From assembly GCA_947629985.1 (NCBI GenBank), contig CANRFV010000002.1:186001-250000 (forward strand): a stretch of 64,000 nt of DNA, given 5' to 3'. Below the pieces are notes generated by a model. That model was not told the DNA's origin, ran no database searches, and saw only the letters and a list, made by a program, of their open reading frames with translations. Of the stretch, positions 51,099 to 60,522 are shown piece by piece (position 1 is the stretch's first letter; every line of letters begins with the position of its first letter). A program made the translations under genes and the position numbers. The DNA is from an uncultured Clostridia bacterium (lineage in GTDB: Bacteria; Bacillota; Clostridia; Christensenellales; CAG-314).

Positions 51099-54000
51099 AT
51101 GCTGGAATTAAAACAAATAACAAAGGAATATCGCACGGGCGAGGACGTAGTTCATGCGCTTAAAGGTATAAATTTGCAATTTCGCACGGCGGAATTCGTT
51201 GCCGTGCTGGGACCTTCCGGTTGCGGCAAAACCACTCTGCTCAATATTATCGGCGGCTTGGACAAATATACGTCGGGCGACCTTGTCATCGACGGAATTT
51301 CCACCAAAAATTACAAAGATCGCGATTGGGACAATTACCGTAACCATTCGATAGGCTTTGTATTTCAAAGTTACAACCTGATTCCGCACCAAACAGTGCT
51401 AAGCAACGTCGAACTTGCGCTTACGCTGTCCGGCGTGGCAAAGGCAGAGCGCCGCAAGCGCGCCGAAAACGCGTTGCAACAGGTGGGTTTGGGCAATCAA
51501 TTTCGCAAAAAACCCAATCAGATGTCCGGCGGACAAATGCAGCGCGTGGCAATCGCGCGCGCGTTGGTAAACAACCCCGACATTATTCTTGCCGACGAAC
51601 CCACGGGCGCGCTGGATACCGAAACGGGTATTCAGGTAATGGAATTGCTCAAACAGGTATCAAACGACAGGCTTGTGGTGATGGTAACGCACAACCCCGA
51701 CCTTGCCGAAAAGTACGCTTCGCGCATTATTCGCATATTGGACGGCGAAGTAATTTCCGATTCGGCACCGCTTACCGCCGACGAAATTGCCGACGAAATT
51801 GCCGCCGAACGGCAACGCGCAGAACAAGCGACCTCCGCCGAGCAATCGGGCAAAAAAGCGCCCCGCAAACGCAAAAAAAGAGCGTCTATGTCGTTTTGGA
51901 CGGCGTTCAGACTGTCGCTCAACAATTTGTTTACAAAAAAGGGCCGCACAATACTCACTTCGTTTGCCGGCAGTATAGGCATAATAGGCATTGCGCTCAT
52001 TCTTGCGGTAAGTCAGGGCACTACCAACTACATCGACCTTGTGGAACAGCAAACCCTTACAAGTTACCCGTTGGTAATCGAATCCACGGCGATGGATCTC
52101 AACGCAATGGTATCCAATATGATGAATATGCAGCAAGACAAGCCCACGCACGGCAACGACAAGGTGTACAAGCGCTCTATGATCTACGACATTGTAAATA
52201 TGGTTTCGGGCTCGGCGCAAAAGTCCAACGACTTGCAGTCCTTCAAGCAATATTTGGAAAAGGAAGTCGCCGACGAAAACAGTCCGTTGCACGACGCGAT
52301 CGCGGGTTTGCAGTACACTTACAATCTGGATATCAATGCCTATACCAAAAACGTCGACGGCGAAGTTATCGAGTCGGACGTGGGCAACCTTATGCGACAA
52401 CTGTTGCAGGTATATCTTGAAAACGTCGAATCGTCAACGGGGCAATACTACGCTTCGCTGGGCACGTTCAATATGAATATCTGGCAGGAAATGCTGCCCG
52501 GTAACGACGGCGCGCTTGTAAACGATTTGATCAAGGAACAGTACGAGTTTGTGGACGACAATGGCCATTGGCCCGAAAAGTATAACGAAGTGGTGCTTGT
52601 AATGAACGCCGACAACGAAATAAGCGACATTGCGCTGTACGCGCTGGGGCTTATCGGGCAGGATTACGTCGACGCCGTCGCCGACGCTATAAAAAACAAC
52701 AATCCCGTGCAGGATATTGGCAAATACAGCGATTGGTCCTACGAAGATATTTACAATACGGAGTTGAAAATAATCCCCAACTCGGCGTTTTACAGTCTAA
52801 ACGAAGCCGGCAAGTGGCAGGATAATCACGACAACGAAACCTTGATCCCCGCCTTGTACGATAACGACGAGATCGCAATTCCGTTGAAAATTTGCGGAAT
52901 AGTGCGCCCCAACCCCGACGCCACAAACACAATGCTTACGGGTACTATTGGGTACACAACTGCGCTTGCCGAGTATTTGGTGGCGCAAGCGGAACAGTCG
53001 CAAATCGTCAAAGATCAAATGGCAGACCAAGAAAACGACGTTTTGACGGGCTTGCCCTTCAATCTTCCGTTGTCCAACGAGAAAAAGAAGGAAAGATTTG
53101 TTGATATTTTCGGCAAAATGGAATCCGAAGAAAAAATGGCCGCTTATTCCGAAATATACTGCTTGGCTAATCCGGAGAAAGTTCAGCAACGAGTGCAAAT
53201 GTATATGAAATTGGTGTTCGGCGACCCAACAGATCCCGATTATTCCGCCAACCTGCGCGAAAAGATCGCTCAGATGACGGCGGAAAATATGGGCGTCAGC
53301 GTTGAAGTTATACAAGGTTTTATCGACAAAATGTCCGACGAGCAACTGCTTCAAATGATAACGCCGCGAATGACGGAAATGGCTGCCGACGCTTTGAAAG
53401 CGGAACAATTCACGAAAGTAAGCGGTATGCCCGAGCAAGAACGCAACGCATTATACGACCAATATATTGCCAATGGAGATGTCGAGCAGGTCGCTACCTA
53501 TTACGACGAAATTTTGGAGTTCAGCGAATCCACTTTGCAGGGCAACCTTACTAAGTTCGGCATTGTCGATTTCGACAAGCCCACAGCCGTATATATTTAT
53601 GCGTCGAGTTTCGACGCCAAGGAAGTTATTGCCGACGGAATCGAAAATTACAACAACGATCCCGCCCGCACCGAAGACGAAAAAATAACCTATACCGACC
53701 TTGTTGCGTTGGTAATGAACGCCGTAACTACCATTGTAAACGCGGTAACCTACGTTTTGATTGCGTTTGTGGCAATATCGCTCATCGTTTCGTCCATTAT
53801 GATCGGGGTAATCACTTTGATTTCGGTACAGGAACGCACCAAGGAAATAGGCATTTTGCGCGCGATTGGCGCGTCCAAGCGCGACGTAAGCAGTATGTTC
53901 AATGCCGAAACGGTAATTATAGGCTTTGCCGCGGGAGCGTTCGGCGTGTTGCTGACGTACTTGCTGTGCTTGCCCATCAACGCCATATTGCGCTACTTTA

Positions 54001-54149
54001 CCCACATCAGCACGCTAAGGGCGTTTTTGCCGCCCGTCGCCGCGTTGATTTTGGTGGCGATCAGCATGTTGTTGACTGTATTTTCGGGGTTGATCCCCGC
54101 ACGCAGTGCAGCCAAAAAGGACCCCGTTGTGGCATTGCGCACAGAATGA
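51099..54149 (+). CDS. MacB-type ABC transporter: ATPase fused to FtsX-like permease
   Basis: The 1016-residue protein has an N-terminal ATPase domain of about 230 residues (Walker [13 protein letters not shown], signature [15 protein letters not shown], Walker [12 protein letters not shown]). A charged linker follows, then a transmembrane helix at about residue 275 ([19 protein letters not shown]). A large extracytoplasmic domain of about 550 residues comes next, and the C-terminal FtsX helices ([48 protein letters not shown]) complete it. This one-gene fusion is typical of clostridial antimicrobial-peptide or lipoprotein-type exporters. The TSP-type periplasmic domain is unusually long. Start: CAAGGAG box. 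Confidence 0.9.
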   Translation: MLELKQITKEYRTGEDVVHALKGINLQFRTAEFVAVLGPSGCGKTTLLNIIGGLDKYTSGDLVIDGISTKNYKDRDWDNYRNHSIGFVFQSYNLIPHQTVLSNVELALTLSGVAKAERRKRAENALQQVGLGNQFRKKPNQMSGGQMQRVAIARALVNNPDIILADEPTGALDTETGIQVMELLKQVSNDRLVVMVTHNPDLAEKYASRIIRILDGEVISDSAPLTADEIADEIAAERQRAEQATSAEQSGKKAPRKRKKRASMSFWTAFRLSLNNLFTKKGRTILTSFAGSIGIIGIALILAVSQGTTNYIDLVEQQTLTSYPLVIESTAMDLNAMVSNMMNMQQDKPTHGNDKVYKRSMIYDIVNMVSGSAQKSNDLQSFKQYLEKEVADENSPLHDAIAGLQYTYNLDINAYTKNVDGEVIESDVGNLMRQLLQVYLENVESSTGQYYASLGTFNMNIWQEMLPGNDGALVNDLIKEQYEFVDDNGHWPEKYNEVVLVMNADNEISDIALYALGLIGQDYVDAVADAIKNNNPVQDIGKYSDWSYEDIYNTELKIIPNSAFYSLNEAGKWQDNHDNETLIPALYDNDEIAIPLKICGIVRPNPDATNTMLTGTIGYTTALAEYLVAQAEQSQIVKDQMADQENDVLTGLPFNLPLSNEKKKERFVDIFGKMESEEKMAAYSEIYCLANPEKVQQRVQMYMKLVFGDPTDPDYSANLREKIAQMTAENMGVSVEVIQGFIDKMSDEQLLQMITPRMTEMAADALKAEQFTKVSGMPEQERNALYDQYIANGDVEQVATYYDEILEFSESTLQGNLTKFGIVDFDKPTAVYIYASSFDAKEVIADGIENYNNDPARTEDEKITYTDLVALVMNAVTTIVNAVTYVLIAFVAISLIVSSIMIGVITLISVQERTKEIGILRAIGASKRDVSSMFNAETVIIGFAAGAFGVLLTYLLCLPINAILRYFTHISTLRAFLPPVAALILVAISMLLTVFSGLIPARSAAKKDPVVALRTE

Positions 54150-54316
54150 TGTTTGCTGCGCTTCGCTCCGCAAACACTGCGCCGCAAGGCGCACGCTGAG
54201 CGAGTGTATCCACTGCAAAATAATCTGCAACGAGCGCATGCAGTGCGCGAAGCGAAGCCTTTTTGCAGGGGATATGCGAGCGACTTGCAATCGACCGACG
54301 CACGTGTGGTCGGATT
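54150..54316. repeat. Partial R/H repeat (copy D) between two convergent ABC genes
   Basis: It joins the end segment of H (GAGCGAGTGTATCCACTGCA, AAATAATCTGCAACGAG) to the beginning of R in inverted orientation (CAATCGACCGACGCACGTGT, GGTCGGA), which ends five bases before the stop of the ABC permease gene. The interior of both parts is missing, so it is a deletion derivative. Confidence 0.8.
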
Positions 54317-55132
54317 CTATTTTATGTCCGCTTTTCTCAGCGCCACCCAGCCCAAAAAGAAGAACAGTGCGGCAAGGGGCAGTTCGTACAGCAAAATTTT
54401 GCCTATAAGCGCGCCGTCGGGGTTGCTCAGATCCAGCATATTCACATTGTACAGCGGTATCCAGCCCAGCGCGGCGTCCGCCACGGTAGTTCCGTTTACG
54501 CTTGCCACCAACAAGCAACCTTCAACCACGCCTTGTATAACTGCGGGCGCAACCAACATCAGCACAAACGACAGCACCATTGTGGCTGCGGTTTTGCGCA
54601 CGCTGAACAAAAACATCACCACAAACGATTGCGACAGCAACATCGCCACCAGCCCCAATGCAAAACTCAGCAAACATGCGTTGGCTACTTGCGCGGCGCT
54701 AAGCGAGCCGAAACCCAAGATCAACCCGTTAAACATCAACGTAAACAGGTAGTAAGCGGTAAAGTACACCGCGCCTATAAACACCGCCACAACAGACAGC
54801 GCTCCGTACACCTGCGCGCGCGACTTATCAGACAGAAAAATGTTGCGTATCGTTCCGCCGCTGAATTCTTTGCACAGCAGTACGGACGTGCATATTACGG
54901 CAAGCACCGCCGCGTCGTTGGACATCGACGCAAACGATTGCAACTCCGCTACGGTTACATCGCCGAATTCGACTATTCCGCCCCAATCGATAGGACTGTT
55001 ATTCAACAACCCTATCAAAAGCAGCTGAAACAGCGCGCTCAACAGCGGCAATCCCAGGCACAGCCCCAGCAGTATCCAAAACGTAACGCTCTTTTTTATA
55101 CGGAAAAATTGCAATTGCAGCGTGTTAATCAT
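54317..55132 (-). CDS. ABC-2 type transporter permease
   Basis: The 271-residue protein has six transmembrane helices of the ABC-2 type (start [56 protein letters not shown]). The [10 protein letters not shown] motif is the coupling helix used by BcrB- or LytT-like permeases. It pairs with the ATPase encoded just upstream, overlapping by eight bases, to form an exporter perhaps for a bacteriocin or lipid. The start at 55132 is chosen for the GGGAGGTG box; the longer frame would overlap the ATPase by 100 bases. Confidence 0.88.
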   Translation of the reverse strand: MINTLQLQFFRIKKSVTFWILLGLCLGLPLLSALFQLLLIGLLNNSPIDWGGIVEFGDVTVAELQSFASMSNDAAVLAVICTSVLLCKEFSGGTIRNIFLSDKSRAQVYGALSVVAVFIGAVYFTAYYLFTLMFNGLILGFGSLSAAQVANACLLSFALGLVAMLLSQSFVVMFLFSVRKTAATMVLSFVLMLVAPAVIQGVVEGCLLVASVNGTTVADAALGWIPLYNVNMLDLSNPDGALIGKILLYELPLAALFFFLGWVALRKADIK

Positions 55133-56045
55133 GCGAATCACCTCCCGTAGACGAAACGTTGCCGCTAAGCGCGTCGAGATACAGTTGTTCCAACGCGTCG
55201 CCCATTTGCGTAATGTTGGTAACGGCAACGCCTTCTTGCGCCAAACTCAGCAAAATTTGCGTGGACGGCGCGTCGGTATATACAAAAATTTGCGTAGACG
55301 ATATTACCGACGTTTTGCCGAATTGCGCCAAAACTTCCGCCGCCTTGGTTACGTCGCTTACGGTAAGGCGCAACTTTTGCGCGGAAACGGCGTCCAACTG
55401 CTCGGCGGATACGCGTCGAATTACTCTGCCGCGGTCCATTATGTAAAATTCCGTTGCAACCTTGCTCAGTTCGGACAAAATATGGCTGGAAATCAACAGG
55501 GTTACGCCGCAGTCGCGGTTTAAGCGCACAAAAATATCGCGCATATCGTGTATTCCTTGCGGATCCAGCCCGTTTGTCGGCTCGTCGAGAATAAGCACTT
55601 GCGGTTTGCCCACCAACGTCATTGCAATGGCAAGCCGTTGTTGCATTCCCAGAGAATAATTTTTTACTTTGGTCGTAAGCGTCGGGTTTAGCCCCACCAA
55701 TTCCAGCGTGCGCCTAAGGTGATCGTAGTCTATGCTTATGCCCAGCAGTTTGCATTGGGCCACAAGGTTGTTTGTTGCGCTCAGCGACAAGTACAACGAC
55801 GGCCTTTCTACTATTGCCGCAACGGTGGTGTCGTTGCGGTCGCTTTGGGGAAGCAACTCAAAACTTCCCGATGTGGGTTTTACCAACCCTGTAAGCATTC
55901 GTATGAGCGTGGTTTTGCCTGCGCCGTTTTGTCCCACCAAGCCCACAATGGCGCCGCGTTCTATTTCTATGCTTACGTCGTTTACCGCTTTCAACGCACC
56001 GTATGTTTTGGTAAGGTGTTCTGTGCGTATTACGGTTTCTGCCAT
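55125..56045 (-). CDS. ABC transporter ATP-binding protein (BcrA-like)
   Basis: The 306-residue protein has Walker [15 protein letters not shown], signature [15 protein letters not shown], Walker [13 protein letters not shown] and H-loop SSHILSEL. The C-terminal extension of about 90 residues is like that of the bacitracin/lantibiotic immunity ATPases (BcrA, NatA). It forms a two-gene exporter with the downstream permease. Start: CAAGGAG box. The gene is divergent from nagA. Confidence 0.9.
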   Translation of the reverse strand: MAETVIRTEHLTKTYGALKAVNDVSIEIERGAIVGLVGQNGAGKTTLIRMLTGLVKPTSGSFELLPQSDRNDTTVAAIVERPSLYLSLSATNNLVAQCKLLGISIDYDHLRRTLELVGLNPTLTTKVKNYSLGMQQRLAIAMTLVGKPQVLILDEPTNGLDPQGIHDMRDIFVRLNRDCGVTLLISSHILSELSKVATEFYIMDRGRVIRRVSAEQLDAVSAQKLRLTVSDVTKAAEVLAQFGKTSVISSTQIFVYTDAPSTQILLSLAQEGVAVTNITQMGDALEQLYLDALSGNVSSTGGDSHD

Positions 56046-56224
56046 AGTTATCTCCTTGTAGATTTTTTTGCCGCGGCGTTTTTAAGCCCAACGGCATTTA
56101 TTACAAAAATTTTACAACAATGCTTTGTTGTTGTCAACAAGCGTATTTCAAATAATTGCTACGCGCCCAAGCGCGTTATTGCTTTATTTCGTCAAACGTG
56201 CTACAATTAAACGGCGAGGTTAAT

Positions 56225-57310
56225 ATGATATTGTACAAAAACGGACACGCCCTGATCGACGGCAAACTGTCGCGGGTGGATATTGCGGCAAATCACGGCA
56301 GAATTATCGAAATCGCTTCGGATATTGTTCCCGACGAGCAGACCGAAACGGTAGATTGCACTCACAAATATTTGCTGCCCGCGTTGGTGGATATTCACAC
56401 GCACGGCGCCAACGGCTACGACTTTAATACCGCCGACGCCGACGGAATGAAGAAAATATTGGAATTTTACATTTCGCACGGGGTGGGAACGGTTTTTCCC
56501 ACGGTAATTGCCGATAACGACGACGCGCTTTGCAAACAGTTGGCGCTTATTGCCCAACTTAGCAACGATTACCCCGAAATAAAGGGCATACATCTCGAAG
56601 GACCCTTTATCAGCCCCGAATATCGCGGCGCTATCCCGGCGCAACATCTTGCCAAACCGTCCGTGGACAAGTTTTTGCAATATCAGCGCGCGGCGGAAGG
56701 CAAAATAAAAATAGTAACCGTCGCGCCCGAACTGCCCGACGCATTGGCGTTTATTTCCGAAGTTTCCGATAGCAAAGTCGTCGTTTCGTTGGGGCACAGC
56801 GGCGCCGACGGCGAAGCGGTAGCCAAAGCGCTCAAAGCCGGCGCAAAAAGTTTTACGCATTGGGGCAACGCAATGTCGCAGTTGGACAGGCACGATCTTA
56901 ATATGTCGGGTACGGCTATGCTGTCCGACGCCTACTGCGAAGTTATCGCAGACGGCAAGCACGTCCACCCGGACGCGGTAAAGTTGCTTGTAAAGTGCAA
57001 GGGCGTAAACAAAGTTGTGGGCATTACCGACAGCATTATGGCTGCCGGACTGGGCGACGGCGATTACTCCCTGTGCGGACAAAAGGTAACCGTAAGTTGC
57101 GGCGAAGCGTTTGTTACGGGCACGTCTACTCGCGCGGGCAGCGTGTTGGACGCGTATCAGGGGCTTGCCAATATTGTAACTTTTTGCAATTTGCCGCTTA
57201 GCGAAGCGATAAAAATATGGACGGTAAACCCCGCCACGCTTGTGGGGCTTAACGGCAGAATAGGCACCATCAAGGTGGGAATGGACGCCGACTTTATTAT
57301 TTTCGGCTGA
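56225..57310 (+). CDS. nagA: N-acetylglucosamine-6-phosphate deacetylase
   Basis: The 361-residue amidohydrolase has metal motif DIHTHGANGYDFNTAD, GIHLEGPFISPEYRGA, HWGNAMSQLD (the equivalent of NAMS/T-xx-H) and GITDSIMAAGLGDG with the catalytic Asp. It removes acetyl from GlcNAc-6-P in amino-sugar use or cell-wall recycling. nagB is not next to it. Start: GAGGTTAAT before the ATG. A 480-bp gene-free region follows with a lone palindrome and a riboswitch. Confidence 0.93.
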   Translation: MILYKNGHALIDGKLSRVDIAANHGRIIEIASDIVPDEQTETVDCTHKYLLPALVDIHTHGANGYDFNTADADGMKKILEFYISHGVGTVFPTVIADNDDALCKQLALIAQLSNDYPEIKGIHLEGPFISPEYRGAIPAQHLAKPSVDKFLQYQRAAEGKIKIVTVAPELPDALAFISEVSDSKVVVSLGHSGADGEAVAKALKAGAKSFTHWGNAMSQLDRHDLNMSGTAMLSDAYCEVIADGKHVHPDAVKLLVKCKGVNKVVGITDSIMAAGLGDGDYSLCGQKVTVSCGEAFVTGTSTRAGSVLDAYQGLANIVTFCNLPLSEAIKIWTVNPATLVGLNGRIGTIKVGMDADFIIFG

Positions 57311-57368
57311 ACGGCGCGCAACACGCCCGCATTTTGCGTATGCGCCGGGCTAAACGCGGTGTATTATG

Positions 57369-57381
57369 CAACAAATTGTTG
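57369..57381. repeat. Isolated copy of the origin-type palindrome
   Basis: CAACAAATTGTTG is identical to the sites at 561 and 1177 in the origin array. It lies alone in the 57311-57500 gene-free stretch. Confidence 0.8.
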
Positions 57382-57500
57382 CGCAAATGCGGTGCCGTGC
57401 ACTTGCGCAACAATGTTTTTGCGGCAGTTACTGCGCGTATTATAAAAATTCTTTTATGTCTGCCTAAAACCGATTTTATGCAAAATCGAACCCCGCAGTA

Positions 57501-57529
57501 TTGACAATTTGCGGCGGATATGATACAAT
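57501..57529 (+). promoter_or_regulatory. Sigma-A promoter of the SPFH transcript
   Basis: TTGACA and TACAAT are 17 bp apart. The predicted start is about 57536, ahead of the riboswitch-like leader. Confidence 0.85.
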
Positions 57530-57541
57530 GTAATCACAAAG

Positions 57542-57679
57542 CGGTTGAAACATCAACCCCAATATGAGGGAGTAATTTGCACCCACGTGTTATACGTTCC
57601 GTCAGGACAGTTTGTTTTACAAATTCGGACGTATATTAAAAAATGAGACTCATACGGTACTATCCGTGTGGGTTTTTTG
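57542..57679 (+). promoter_or_regulatory. Probable yybP-ykoY (Mn2+) riboswitch with terminator, leader of the SPFH gene
   Basis: After a small hairpin (GGTTGA/TCAACC), the stem TATGAG (57563-57568) pairs with CTCATA (57649-57654). The flanking bases are GGAGTA on the 5' side and TGAGA on the 3' side, as in the conserved yybP-ykoY core (GGGGAGUA ... UGAGACC). A second stem ATACGT-T-CCG / CGG-ACGTAT contains CCGTCAGG. The 3' arm CTCATA also starts a terminator (ACTCATACGG / CCGTGTGGGT and T run), so the two folds exclude each other. Known members sense Mn2+. Here the downstream gene is an SPFH protein, not a Mn exporter. Confidence 0.6.
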
Positions 57680-57791
57680 TTTTGTAAAACGGCGTTTTGC
57701 TCGGCGGCGATTGCGGCGATCTGCGCCAAAGCGAGCGACAAACCGCTTTGAAATAAAGCGGTGAAGCAGGCGCTTCACAAAGGAGTAAATT

Positions 57792-58838
57792 ATGATCAAA
57801 ACAATTTTGGCAGTTATTTTATTTGTATTGGTTGCGGCGTGCGCCGCGGGAACGGTAATTTTCGGCATAGGAAAATACCGCAACAGCCGCAGACGTACCG
57901 TGTTTTTGTCGCTTTTGATAGCATTTTTGGCAATATTTTTGATTGTGCCGTTTAGCGTACACACGGTAGAACCGGGGCAAGTTGCCGTGGTAAAAGTGTT
58001 GGGCAAGGCAGAGTATGTCCGTACCCCGGGCACGTATTTCGACTTTTGGCTCACTCGCGAGTACAGTATGTTCGACACCACCGTACAGCAGGAAGAAATA
58101 GAAACAATGTGCTATTCGTCCGACGCGCAAACAATGGACGTCAGTTTGGTGGTTCAGTATCAGATACAGCCGGACAAAGCCATCGAAATCGCCAACAATT
58201 ACGGGCAGTTGGCAATGTTACAGCAACGCGTTCGCTCGGTTTCCATCGACAAAGCCAAGACGGTTTTGTCTACCAAGTCGGCAATGAACATCATCGAAAC
58301 GCGTGCCACTGTCAGCCCCGACATCGAATCGATAATAAAACAAACCGTGGTAAACGACTATTATGTGGACGTTGTAGCCGTGGTAATTACCAATATCGAC
58401 TTTTCGGACGCGTTTGAAGCCACCGTCGAAGAAAAAATGATTGCCGAACAACAACAGTTGAAGGCGGAATTCGAAAAGAAAAAAGCCATTATCGAAGCGG
58501 AACGCGAACTCGAAGTTGCCAAACTTGCCGCCGAAGCCAATATTGCCAAAGCCGAAGGCGACGCACAGGCGCAATTGTTGCGCGCCCAAGCGGAAGCCAA
58601 CGCCATCAAAGCCAAATCGATAGAAGTGGCGCGTATGCTGGGCTTTACCATAACGGAAAAGCAAACCGATGTCGGCGTAGAGTACGAAATAGATTTTACG
58701 GGCAAAACGCAGCAAGAAATAGACATTATTTCTCAATATTTAAGATACGCCGCATATCTTGAAAAGTGGAACGGTCAATTGCCGCAATTTGTGGGCGACG
58801 GAGCAAGCATACTTATCCCCGCCGTCCCCGCAGAGTAA
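57792..58838 (+). CDS. SPFH/prohibitin-family membrane protein
   Basis: The 348-residue protein has two hydrophobic N-terminal helices (residues 4-24 and 34-54), the SPFH domain (VHTVEPGQVAVVKVLGKAEYVRTPGTYF, TMDVSLVVQYQIQPDKAIEIANN), and a long coiled-coil Ala/Glu/Lys region (EKKKAIIEAERELEVAKLAA). SPFH proteins form rings at the membrane and hold proteases or other proteins; no partner gene is adjacent. Start: AAGGAG box. The leader carries a riboswitch-like structure (57542-57679). Confidence 0.88.
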   Translation: MIKTILAVILFVLVAACAAGTVIFGIGKYRNSRRRTVFLSLLIAFLAIFLIVPFSVHTVEPGQVAVVKVLGKAEYVRTPGTYFDFWLTREYSMFDTTVQQEEIETMCYSSDAQTMDVSLVVQYQIQPDKAIEIANNYGQLAMLQQRVRSVSIDKAKTVLSTKSAMNIIETRATVSPDIESIIKQTVVNDYYVDVVAVVITNIDFSDAFEATVEEKMIAEQQQLKAEFEKKKAIIEAERELEVAKLAAEANIAKAEGDAQAQLLRAQAEANAIKAKSIEVARMLGFTITEKQTDVGVEYEIDFTGKTQQEIDIISQYLRYAAYLEKWNGQLPQFVGDGASILIPAVPAE

Positions 58839-58950
58839 CCGGCGCAAAGTAATTTTGCTCTGCTCGCTCGCGCGTCGGTATGCGCAAAATACCGTACCGA
58901 CTGCGCGGGCAAACGGGTTTACGGTTAGCCTAAACCGTACTTAGCAACGT

Positions 58951-59244
58951 ATGAAACTATTTGATTTTACCGATTTTTACTGCGGTGCGCCCGCAAATAC
59001 CGACAAGATGCCGTACGATCAATTTGCCAAACACGTAGATTGGGGTTGGAGTTTTGTTTACGGCGACGTGGCGGTGTACGTAACGCGCACTTGCGGCAAC
59101 GGCGTGTATTACTATCGACTTACCACCGAATCGCAGGGCGTAACCGAAAGCGAAAACTTCCTTACTGCGGAAGAATTGCTGCTGCACGGCAAAATATGCG
59201 GCAAAACTTTTGCGGAAATTTGGGACGAACTTGACCTTATGTAA
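58951..59244 (+). CDS. Small hypothetical protein
   Basis: The 97-residue acidic protein is rich in Tyr, Phe and Trp (PYDQFAKHVDWGWSFVYGDVAVYV) with an acidic end (EIWDELDLM). I recognise no family. No clear ribosome-binding site precedes the ATG. Codon use is normal for the genome, so the gene is probably real. It lies 112 bp after the SPFH gene and may belong to that operon. Confidence 0.6.
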   Translation: MKLFDFTDFYCGAPANTDKMPYDQFAKHVDWGWSFVYGDVAVYVTRTCGNGVYYYRLTTESQGVTESENFLTAEELLLHGKICGKTFAEIWDELDLM

Positions 59245-59336
59245 CGCGCCGCCGACAAACCTTGTAAAAAAACGCTTGACTATTTGTCCTTGTCATAGTA
59301 CAATAATACAGCAAAAAATTTTTGGCGAGGTGCGAT

Positions 59337-59543
59337 ATGAAACAAGGTATACATCCGAATTATCATCAAGCGACTGTTGTATGTGCTTGCGGCGCAACGT
59401 TCCAAACCGGCACGACCAAGGATACCGACGTAATAAAGGTAGAAATTTGCAACAAATGCCATCCTTATTTTACAGGTAAACAAAAGTTGGTAGACGCAGG
59501 CGGACGCGTGGACAAGTTCAAGAAAAAATACGGCATGCAATAA
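59337..59543 (+). CDS. rpmE: 50S ribosomal protein bL31
   Basis: The 68-residue protein starts [20 protein letters not shown] and has CACG and CNKC cysteine pairs of the zinc-binding (C+) form. It ends with the bL31 [20 protein letters not shown] motif. It is part of the 50S subunit at the intersubunit bridge. Start: GAGGTGCGAT box. A terminator follows and then two truncated tandem copies. Confidence 0.95.
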   Translation: MKQGIHPNYHQATVVCACGATFQTGTTKDTDVIKVEICNKCHPYFTGKQKLVDAGGRVDKFKKKYGMQ

Positions 59544-59555
59544 TGATACTTCAAT

Positions 59556-59587
59556 GGCGGAAACACAGCAATGTTTCCGCTCCTTTT
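59556..59587 (+). terminator. Terminator of rpmE, also repeated with its copies
   Basis: GGCGGAAACA and TGTTTCCGC pair across CAGCAA and are followed by TCCTTTT. The hairpin recurs after the second copy and, imperfectly, after the third. Confidence 0.85.
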
Positions 59588-59627
59588 ATGTTTATGCGCG
59601 CCGCAAAAATAGTAATCAACGCTTGCT

Positions 59628-59813
59628 GTGTGGCATCAAGCGACTGTTGTATGTGCTTGCGGCACAACGTTCCAAACCGGCGCGACCAAGGATACCGACG
59701 TAATAAAGGTAGAAATTTGCAACAAATGCCATCCTTATTTTACAGGTAAACAAAAGTTGGTAGACGCAGGCGGACGCGTGGACAAGTTCAAGAAAAAATA
59801 CGGCATGCAATAA
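59628..59813 (+). pseudogene. Truncated tandem copy 2 of rpmE
   Basis: It repeats rpmE from the codon for His10 onward with two amino-acid changes (A-to-T and T-to-A near CACG) and keeps both cysteine pairs. The first nine codons and the ribosome-binding site are missing; the frame begins at GTG-TGG-CAT. The period to copy 1 is 270 bp. Confidence 0.75.
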
Positions 59814-59907
59814 TGATACTTCAATGGCGGAAACACAGCAATGTTTCCGCCTTATCTTTTTTATTTTATTATTTATGCACGCCGCAAAATAGTAACCAAC
59901 GTTTGCT

Positions 59908-60093
59908 GTGTGGCATCAAGCGACTGTTGTATGTGCTTGCGGCGCAACGTTCCAAACCGGCACAACCAAGGACACCGACGTAATAAAGGTAGAAATTTGC
60001 AATAAATGTCATCCTTATTTTACAGGTAAACAAAAGTTGGTAGACGCAGGCGGACGCGTAGACAAGTTCAAGAAAAAATACGGTATGCAATAA
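59908..60093 (+). pseudogene. Truncated tandem copy 3 of rpmE
   Basis: It has the same truncation point as copy 2 and the protein sequence of copy 1 from His10 on, with two or three silent changes. The period to copy 2 is 280 bp. The unit tail (GCGCCGCAAAA ... GTAACCAACGCTTGC) recurs once more at 60145-60178 without a gene. Confidence 0.75.
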
Positions 60094-60261
60094 TGATACT
60101 TCAAGGGCGGAGACAGCAATGTTTCCGCTCCTTTTATGTTTATGCGCGCCGCAAAAAGAAGTAACCAACGCTTGCCGTGTTTTTGTAAGTTAAAAGTCGC
60201 TTATAAATTTGTCGTCCCAAAAAACATTTTGCCGTTATTTGATTTGTATTATGTTTTTATT

Positions 60262-60344
60262 CAACAAAAAAAGACGCGCCGACGGTACTTAAACCGCAAT
60301 AGGGATCGGCCGATAGCCTGCGCCCGCTTCGCAACGCGTCTTTT
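60262..60344 (-). ncRNA. Short autonomous RNA of about 80 nt
   Basis: On the minus strand the predicted transcript starts AAAAGACGCG and ends CGCGTC followed by seven T. GACGCG and CGCGTC close the whole RNA, so its own closing stem is the terminator. Inside are CGGTTTAAGTACCG (hairpin) and ATCGGCCGAT (self-complementary). It does not show the SRP RNA tetraloop sequence. The family is unknown. Confidence 0.55.
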
Positions 60345-60350
60345 ACCGAT

Positions 60351-60378
60351 AGTATATCACAAAATGCGAAAACGTCAA
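60351..60378 (-). promoter_or_regulatory. Sigma-A promoter of the short RNA
   Basis: On the minus strand TTGACG and TATACT are 16 bp apart, ending seven bases before the predicted RNA start. Confidence 0.65.
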
Positions 60379-60522
60379 CAGCCCGCCCGAGAAAAAACGG
60401 AGTAACCCGTTGCGCTTTGCCGCGAACAAACGCCATTGTTTTACAGGCAAAACAAAATCGGTATAGGCAAAGGCGGCGGCAAATCGGTGGCAACCGTGCG
60501 CGCGAAAAACATATATTAAAAT

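Noticed and set aside
60262..60344. Short RNA as signal recognition particle RNA
   Set aside because: The conserved GGAA-tetraloop and internal-loop sequence of SRP RNA are absent.
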